This document shows positions 56,857 to 64,000 of a stretch of 64,000 nucleotides of DNA, piece by piece. The notes under the pieces are model-generated. The model saw only the letters and a program-made list of their open reading frames with translations. It was not told the origin of the DNA and ran no database searches. The position numbers and the translations under genes were made by a program. Position 1 is the stretch's first letter, and every line of letters starts with the position of its first letter. The stretch lies in contig BJKQ01000018.1 in the NCBI GenBank assembly GCA_006538405.1, forward strand, positions 62,001-126,000, written 5' to 3'. The DNA is from Hansfordia pulvinata (Eukaryota; Ascomycota; Sordariomycetes; Xylariales).

Positions 56857-59800
56857 GGAGGGGACTGAGACCTTTTTTGGGCTCACAGCTACTTTGCCAG
56901 AGGAGGAGGAAAGGCCGTTGTGTGTATGTGTGGTGTGTGTGTGTGTGTGAAAAAGTCCCGATGAGAGAGACATGGCTTGCAGCAAGAAACCTGCGTTTCC
57001 TTATTTCTTCTTTCTTCCTTCCTAAGATACCAACTTTTGTCCGCTTACGCCTGGACGACACCGATCGAGATGGGAGCAGTAGCTCTCGCCCGCGCGTCTC
57101 TGGGTTGCGGATCAAACATCCACACCGTTGTGCGCGCCCGCCGTCAATTTTCGATTTTTGTTCTCACAGCCTTGCCTGGTCCCGTTCATGTCTCGCCTCG
57201 GGGGCCGTCTGATGCAATCGTGACGTCGTAGTAAACACATTGCTGTGACCAAAGGCCTCAGGTGCCTTTATTGCTCAGGAAGCACAACAACGACTGATGG
57301 GACTTGCTCCGTGCTTCGCCAGTGGAAGCCGTATGCCGATGTTCACGCATTACCATTACACCAGCGTCCTCGCAGACCAACCCAGACAAGTAGCATTGAA
57401 GATCTCTCGAGTGACATCACCCATCACCTCAATCACGTAGTCTACCAGTCCTCGTACGAATATCTCGAGTCCCCCGTAGCCAGCATCAGTCCCGGGAGTC
57501 GGGTGGCCGCCCCCAGCAAACCTGCCCACCCACCCTAGTCCCCCTTCTGCCTCCCATCCCACGACGCAAGGGAGAGCCTGGGCCACGTCACATCCTCTCG
57601 TACGGGAGCACGACGAACGGGCGGCGGGCGGCATGGCGTTAATGCACGCCTCGTCCGGTTCCCCACCTCCTGGCAACGGACTCGCCCGTGCTACTCCGTA
57701 GCGGGCGGGCGGTAGTACGAGTCGAGTACAGACTCCCCTCACCCCTCCCGGGCCCAGCTCCGCGCGCACAGCTGAAAAAATAAATTGGCTTTTTCGTGAC
57801 GGCACCGTAGCGCCGGCCCAGTCACGAGCGAGCCAGATGCTGCTCCCTGGACAGATTTAAGGCCGGGCTGAGATGCGAGTATAACACCGCCGGACTGGGA
57901 TAGGCCACGCCGTCACGTCCAGAGGCACACACACACCACTCGTACCTCCCTCCCACCCATCCAGTTTCCCTCTTTCGTGAATATCCCGGGACACACCGGC
58001 ATTGGTGAGGGGGGGGGGGGGGGGTGAAGGGAGGGGGCTGATTCCCAGCCGCCGGCCGTGCGCCGATCCAATGACACAGCCCACGCGGTCAAAGGGCGGG
58101 CGCTACGACGGGCTAGAGTTTTCTTGATTTGCGGAGTAGTTTACATGTACTCGAATGCCCCTTGGCGCCGTCCAGATCTCGATATATCCGTCCGTCCATT
58201 GCCGGTGGCTGGAGTGGGTACGAGTACTTGTGAAGCCGGCCGCGGCAAAAGCAATTCCCCTCCATCACGGGGCCCTTGAAAGGCGCGAGAAAAAAAAAAA
58301 AAAGTAATTCACCCTCAGAGGCCCTAGCGAGAGTACAGCAACCAGGGCCCCGGGGGCCCTTCGTGTCCAGTCCGCCCGCCACCAGCAGTTCAGTTCGCGT
58401 ACGAATATGTGTCCATGTACGATAGTTCAATCTTTCAGCCCAGTCTGATGAGTACGAGTAGTCCGGCCGTTCAGCCCGGCGGCACCAGCAGTCCAGTAGT
58501 TCGACGGGAGTACCCGCGGGCACGAGTGTACGGTCTGGTAGCGTGGGCCTTGGCTCTGATGCTCGCTTTGATGCTCGCCCGCTTTTGTGTTTGGCGGCGA
58601 CTCTCACAACCCCGGCGCTCTCATTTGTCGCGCTTGTCACTGGACCACAACACACGACAGGGGCAGTCTCTTGCATAAAGCAGTCTTGAGTTGTGCTCAG
58701 CGCCACACTCGACCGTGGCGCAGTTGCAAAGATACAAATGAAAGGAGATGGTGGCTTTCCAGGGACGCAGTGTTGTGCTCGGTAAAAGAGAAGGACCGTC
58801 GCAGAAAGCAGGGCACCTTGTAAAGGTTGAGAAGATAGAGTGTCATGGAAGAGCAGTGTCAGGGTCTTGCGGGTGTGAATTTGTCTGGTCTCACGCCTGA
58901 CAGTGTCTACTTCACGTGTTGACCACGAGTACCTGCCGCCGAGAGGAGGGCATCGCTAGTCCGCACTGCAGGTTGATGTGGTGATCCCACTTGCTCTTAC
59001 GCGTCAAGCCGACTCTCTCCACTACTGCATTCTCGTAGGCCTTATCGTCGGTGTTCCGCCTTGGGTTTGAACCTCTACACATAACGACCAGCGGATAGTC
59101 AATCCTCGAGACATAGCTCCAGAGTCCGGCCCTGGAGATTAGGACATGGCGGCCGCAGAATACAGTCCTGACCTGCAGAGGGGAATCCTGAGCCTCGAAA
59201 TCATGGCTGATAGCAGGGGAAGTGCTCGTAATGAACCAGCAAGAATGTACTCGTACACCTGTAAATACCCACCTACCGAAAGCATCCCAGACGCCAGGAC
59301 GGCCTGGCGAGATCACAAGCGGCAGCGGTAGACCCGATCTTCGCCTCAAAGACACGACTGCGAGCTGCGAAGCAGTCACTCGGTCTTAGCACCGCGCCGA
59401 CTGTAGACCTGGGCCAGGCAACGGATTAAGTATTACATGAGAACGAGTAGTAACGAGCGCCGACATGGCAACCCGTGGACACTCCCTTTCCCAGACTCAA
59501 CATCCTGTTCCCCTCGCTGGCTTGGTCACAGCAGCATTCGGAATGGTCGCTACTTCTTACAGGACGACGACTACAGGGCAAAGACGTCAAGATGCGATGA
59601 GCACCACACAATTCGGGGAAATAAATACAACCCAGGCCAGACACTATGTCCGCCCCTCAAAGTCAGACGTGGCAGCGGCCAGTAGGGTATCAGCCTCGAG
59701 ATGGTGCGAGAAGTAGCTAAAACGTCAAGGTGGTACTGGCTTCCTATATCCGTAGCTACCTGTACAAACTCATGCCAAACCGGCGGCCCGCTCGCAGCAG

Positions 59801-60540
59801 CGCCTGGCATGGCCGTCCTCCTTAAAGCGCGATTCCAAACAGCGAAGCAATCACCAAGTCTCCAAACCGTGGTCGTGGATATTACAAAGCGTTCACTCGC
59901 GACCCGAGCTCAGACGCTGCAGCGGCTCGCACAGTCACTCGCAGCAGCGGCTGGCATGACGGGTCCTCCTCAAGACGCGATTCCGAGCAGCGACGCGATC
60001 ACCCACACGAGTCCAGAGATCATGATTGTGCATACGACTGGGTCCATCCCGGGTCAGACGCTGCGCTGCAGTGGTCAGTCACTAACCCCCTAGACTGACC
60101 GAAATCAGCCGCCAATTGCGCTGCCATGACAAGTAGGCGTTGTGCAAAAACATTTATAACCTTGAAATAAATCACCAATCCGCCCCACGAGCTCAGATAC
60201 CGCATTGCTCGGGGGATTCCGACTTTCAAATATAGTGACGAGCAGGCAAAGGCGTCAACATGATAGTAACACAATATATTCGTGGATATATACAATTCCC
60301 AGGCCAGACACCAGGTCCACCCTGCAGAGTCAGGAACAGTAGCCGCCGGGTTCCCCTTCTACCACATATCTACAGCCTTTGAAAACGCCCTTCCCTTTCA
60401 CCTCACAACGCCTTCCCCTTTCACTAATTACTTCCCTCCCCAGAACGCCTCCCTCTTATACCGCGAGTCTCTCCGACAGAACGCTCCCTCCTGCTTCTGT
60501 CCACCTCCCAGCTTGAAGACCCCTTTTGCTATGTACCCTC
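56857..60540. other. Intergenic, 3.7 kb, with degenerate repeats
   Basis: No supported gene. It has a G run at 58009-58024, an A run at 58290-58303, a (GT)n tract near 56930-56950 (3' flank of the dioxygenase), TACTCGTA-type motifs at 58219, 58453 and 59248, and a degenerate repeat zone at about 59570-60350 (listed separately). Confidence 0.5.
59570..60350. repeat. Degenerate direct repeats, possible element relic
   Basis: Two diverged pairs are visible. About 59791-59860 and 59938-60012 share ctcgcagcagcg.ctggcatg, a cgcgattcc block and gatcaccc/aatcacc. About 59576-59690 and 60240-60350 share caggccagacac, gtcc.ccc and agtcag blocks. Nested repeats of this kind suggest an old duplicated element. 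I cannot assign it to a transposon family and see no coding remnant. Confidence 0.5.
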
Positions 60541-60878
60541 CTACCAAGACGCCTTGGCCAGGAACCCGTCCGGATTCTGCCTCACAAAATACTTCCTCCC
60601 CTCGTCGATGAGCAGCAGCCCGAAGCCAAAGGCGAACGGGAGGAACCAGTGCTCGACGGGGACGCCGGTGGTGCCCAGGACGGGCTGCAGCTGCGGGATG
60701 TACAGCCAGATGATGGCCATGACGAGGGCGAAGAGGATGGCCGGGAAGATGTACCAGTTGTTGGTCTTGGGGTTGAACAGGGGCGGGTGCTGGAAGATGC
60801 TCAGCTTGCGCGTGCGGACCGCCATGACGTTGAACCATTGCCTGGCACTCTTGTTAGCCTCTCCAGGTTCGAATCCCT

Positions 60879-60911
<33 letters not shown>

Positions 60912-63900
60912 TGCTTCCTTGAACTCAAACCCTCCCTCCCTCGACGCGACAGGGCAGAAACTTACATAACCACCAGGTTGACAAAGTAGATGGAAGAGGC
61001 CTCATTCAGCTTCTGGGCGTAGTAGGCCTGGCCGGCCTCGTCCGTGTAGCCCGGGATCTGGCCGAAGGACATCCAGATGGACGAGAAGGGGATCCCGTTG
61101 CGCTGCAGGTACCAGTAGGCCATGGCGAACGAGCAGATGGACTCGATCATGCCGAGCACGCCGTACGCGTAGACGATCAGCTGCCAGTTGACCAGGCGGT
61201 CCTTCTTGGTGTTGCGCGGCTTGCGTAGCATCACGTCCGCCTCGGGCTTCTCGTACGACAGGACGGTGGCGGCGGCGCAGTCCGTGAAGCAGCTTTAGAG
61301 ACGATAAGCAAAAGAAAAGGTCAGAGCAAAAAAAAAAAGACTCGTCTTTCCGCCTTCGAGGCTCGGGGAGGAAGGAGGGGGGATTCAGCACCACGTACCA
61401 GATGATGATCATGAGGAAGGAGGACAGGATTTGGGGGATGCCAAAGGCGACGTTGGTCAGGACGGGCCAGAACTCGGAGAAGGAGCCGGCGGGCAGCAGA
61501 TAGATGATGACCTTCTTGAGGTTGTCAAAGACGACGCGGCCGTACTGGACGGCCTCGACGACGGAGGAGAACGAGTCGAGCAGGACCATGTCGGCGGCCT
61601 CGATGGCAATGTCGGAGCCGCTGCCCAGCGCGATGCCCACGTCGGCCGCCTTGAGCGACGGCGCGTCGTTGACGCCGTCGCCCGTCATGCCCACGATCCC
61701 GCTCGACTTCTGGAACTCGCGCACGATCCGCAGCTTCTGCTCCGGCGTCGTCCGCGCGAACACAATCTCCTCGTACTCGGTCAGCACCGTCCACTGCGCC
61801 TCGCTCATCGTCATCAGCTCCGGGCCGCTCAGCACGACCGCCTTGCGCGCGACGGGCTTCTCCTCCTCGCTGGGCCCGCCCCGGGGCAGGTCGGCGATGC
61901 CGTGCACCTGGTCCGTGGGCAGGGTCACGATGCCCGCGTCTTGCGAGATGGCCAGGGCCGTGAGAGCGAAGTCGCCCGTGACCTGGGCTGGCGTTAGCAT
62001 CACATGTGACCACACCCGTTCGTGGTCGTCGTCGTCGTGGTCATGGTCGATCGACGGGAGATATATAACGCTTCCCACTCACCATGAAGAAGCGGATGCC
62101 GGCGCCGCGCAGGGTCGAGACGACGTCCTTGATCTCGGGGCGCAGCGGGTCGACCAGCGCCACGATGCCGACGAGGGTCAGGCCCGCCTTGGCCTCCTCG
62201 TTGATCTCGTCCTCAAAGTCGCCGGTGCCGGGCTGGTTCCGCAGCTGCCCGTGCGAGACGATCTTGCGAGCCAGCAAGATGCAGCGCTTGCCCTGGCTGC
62301 TGTAGGTGTTCTTGGCCGCCTCGAACGTGGCGCGGGCCTCTGCGTCGAAGTCGCACGTCGTGCCGTCTTTCGAGATGTACCGCGCGATGCGGCCCATGAG
62401 GACGTCAGGGGCCCCCTTGATGGTGAGAAGACTGGACGACCAAAGGAAAAAAAACAGTCAATAGGAGTGCACAGCCAGGTCAATGACCATGCAGAGAAAA
62501 ACACAGGGGAAAGAACTCACGTGTCTCCATCACCAAAGGACCTTCCCTCCTCTTCTGTGAGCGTGGCGGGCAGGTGCTCCCTCCTGAACATGGAAAAGGT
62601 GCGGATCATGAACTTGTTCTTGCTGTTGAAGGCCAGCTCGTACGTCTTCTGCCAGCTCTGGCGCATGTCCTGGACGGAGCCCATCCTCTCCGAGAAGCGC
62701 AGGATGGCCTGGTCGGTGGCGTCGCCGAAGACGCCCCTGTCCTCGACCGGCCTGTCCATGGTGGCCATGTCGAACTCGGAGGCGTTGCAGAGGCCCGCCA
62801 GGGCTCGCAGCTGGTCCAGGGCCCCCGAGACGCCGGAGCGCTTGTCGGCCGCCCCCTTGCGCAGCTCGGACAGGGCCTCCTCGGTCGACAGCTTGCGGTC
62901 GCCAATGGTGCACTCGGTGACGGTCATGCGGTTCTGTTGTTGTCAGTCAGCTGGGCGTGTCCAAGGAACGAATGTACACGACGTGATTTGTTTTGGCGTG
63001 GAGAGGATTCCCCAGCGACGGCGGCGGCGGCGGCGGCGGCATACCTGAGTGAGGGTGCCGGTCTTGTCGGAGCAGATGACGGACACGGATCCCAGGGTCT
63101 CGACGGTCTTGAGCGACTTGCACAGCACCTGCTCGCGCTTCATGATCTTGGCCGTGATGGTCAGGCCCGCCGTGACGGCGATGGGCAGGCCCTCGGGGAT
63201 GAAGGCGACGGCGATGCTCACGCAGCTCACAATGAGGCTGGGGACGCTGATGAAGCCCGGGTGCTCCCTCTGCAGCCACGCGCCCCAGAGGATCAGGACC
63301 ACGACGATCATGGTGATCATGATGGTGCAGATGAAGCCGACAAAGATGAGCACCTCCTTCTCGAGGGTCGTCAGCTTGGCCTTGGGCGTCTGGGTGAGCT
63401 GCGCGATGCGCCCGAAGACGGTGCGGTCGCCGGTCGCGACGACGAGGCCGGTGCAGGCGCCCGAGACGCAGTACGTGCCCTGCAGGCCGACGTTGCGCGT
63501 CTCGAGGTAGTTGTCGTCGGTGTGGTGGACCGTCGCGGCCAGCGGCAGCGACTCGCCCGTCAGGATGGCCCTGTCGAACCTGGCGTCGCTCGAGACCTGC
63601 AGGAAGCGCATGTCGGCCGGCAGCTTGCTGCCCGCCTTGACGAAGACGATGTCGCCGGGGACGAGCTCGGGCGCGGGCAGCGACACCTGGCTCGCGTCCC
63701 GGAGCGTCAGGGCGTCCTCGGGCAGCATGTTCTTGATCGAGCTCATGACCCGCGAGGAGCTCCAGTCCTGGTAGTAGTTGAAGCCGGCCTGGATGAAGAA
63801 GACGGCAGCCAGGACGACGGCAAGGGCCTGGGAAGGGAAAATCCCATCTCGGTCAGAACATAATCACCACACCACTCCTTGCTCGTGCGAGCGGACCCCG

Positions 63901-64000
63901 CCACTTACCAGGTTGGCCACCGCCGGGTTGGGCTCGCCGAGGGGCTTCCAGGAGATGAAGACGAGGACGGAGCCGACGAGCAGGATCGGACCGAAGCCCT
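60541..64000 (-). CDS. P-type ATPase, Na,K-ATPase alpha-like (type IIC), N-terminus off window
   Basis: About 949 residues visible; the N-terminus is beyond 64000. Exons: 64000-63909, 63827-63045, 62933-62521, 62431-62083, 61982-61399, 61292-60966 and 60841-60541; all phases agree and introns are 81-124 bp. Motifs: NYYQDWSSSRVMSSIKNMLP (A-domain start), ILTGESLP, membrane helix 4 AVAFIPEGLP, phosphorylation site ICSDKTGTLTQNRMTV, KGAPDVLMGR, MTGDGVNDAPSLKAADVGIA, and the C-terminal PFAFGFGLLLIDEGRKYFVR. These follow animal Na,K/H,K-ATPase alpha subunits more closely than fungal ENA (IID) or SERCA/PMR1 pumps. Such IIC-like genes occur in some filamentous fungi, apparently without a beta subunit. 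The transported ion is not shown by the sequence. Confidence 0.9.
60879..60911. repeat. C run plus (CT)n in last intron of the ATPase
   Basis: About ten C followed by about eleven CT units on the plus strand; on the coding strand this is a purine (GA)n tract. It lies inside the 124-bp intron 60842-60965. Confidence 0.85.

Noticed and set aside
60864..60876. tRNA T-arm-like ggttcgaatcc
   Set aside because: The flanks do not pair and it lies in an ATPase intron; no anticodon or acceptor arms.

Overview
The window is nuclear DNA of a filamentous ascomycete, most likely a Sordariomycete. Genes are GC-rich and have short GT..AG introns (about 50-215 bp) with CTRAY-like branch sites. Families include UBR7/Mlo2, DUF6536, a Ppo-type fatty acid dioxygenase and a Mid2-like sensor. 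There is one intron-bearing nuclear tRNA. I cannot name the species.

Layout: 1-990 end of a UBR7-like PHD protein; 1555-1646 tRNA-Ala(CGC). 2506-13927 holds five small-carbohydrate enzymes and nothing else I can recognise: a threonate-dehydrogenase-like NAD enzyme, a class II aldolase, a full-length DAK-family kinase, an RpiB-type isomerase and a triosephosphate-isomerase paralogue. Kinase + RpiB + TIM is the trio used in bacterial erythritol/threitol/erythrulose catabolism (LerK-LerI-DerI, EryH-EryI), and dehydrogenase + aldolase resembles the acid-sugar (threonate) branch. I infer a fungal C4-sugar catabolic cluster; this is the strongest candidate for an undescribed system here. 14049-16702 is a large membrane protein interrupted by an in-frame stop. 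17900-23199 is a giant low-complexity MIT-domain protein. 23.2-32 kb is gene-poor. 33051-35268 is a Ser/Pro-rich protein with a coiled coil; 37987-39321 a single-span wall-sensor-like protein; 39713-42469 a DUF6536 protein divergent from an unknown membrane protein (42923-43987). 46023-48497 is a DUF2235 hydrolase. 48.5-53 kb is repeat-rich and gene-poor. 53074-56856 is a Ppo dioxygenase with a degenerate P450 domain. 60541-64000 is the C-terminal bulk of an animal-like Na,K-type P-type ATPase cut by the window edge.

Two window-wide observations matter. First, four genes (aldolase, DAK kinase, MIT protein, dioxygenase) carry seven apparent single-base losses, most in short G/C runs, while their flanking protein sequence stays well conserved. 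This looks like sequencing or assembly error rather than gene death. Second, an 8-mer (TACTCGTA or its complement) occurs at least 24 times, about ten times the random expectation, almost only between genes.

Multiexon models were built by hand from splice motifs and reading-frame continuity; gene start sites are the first in-frame ATG unless stated.
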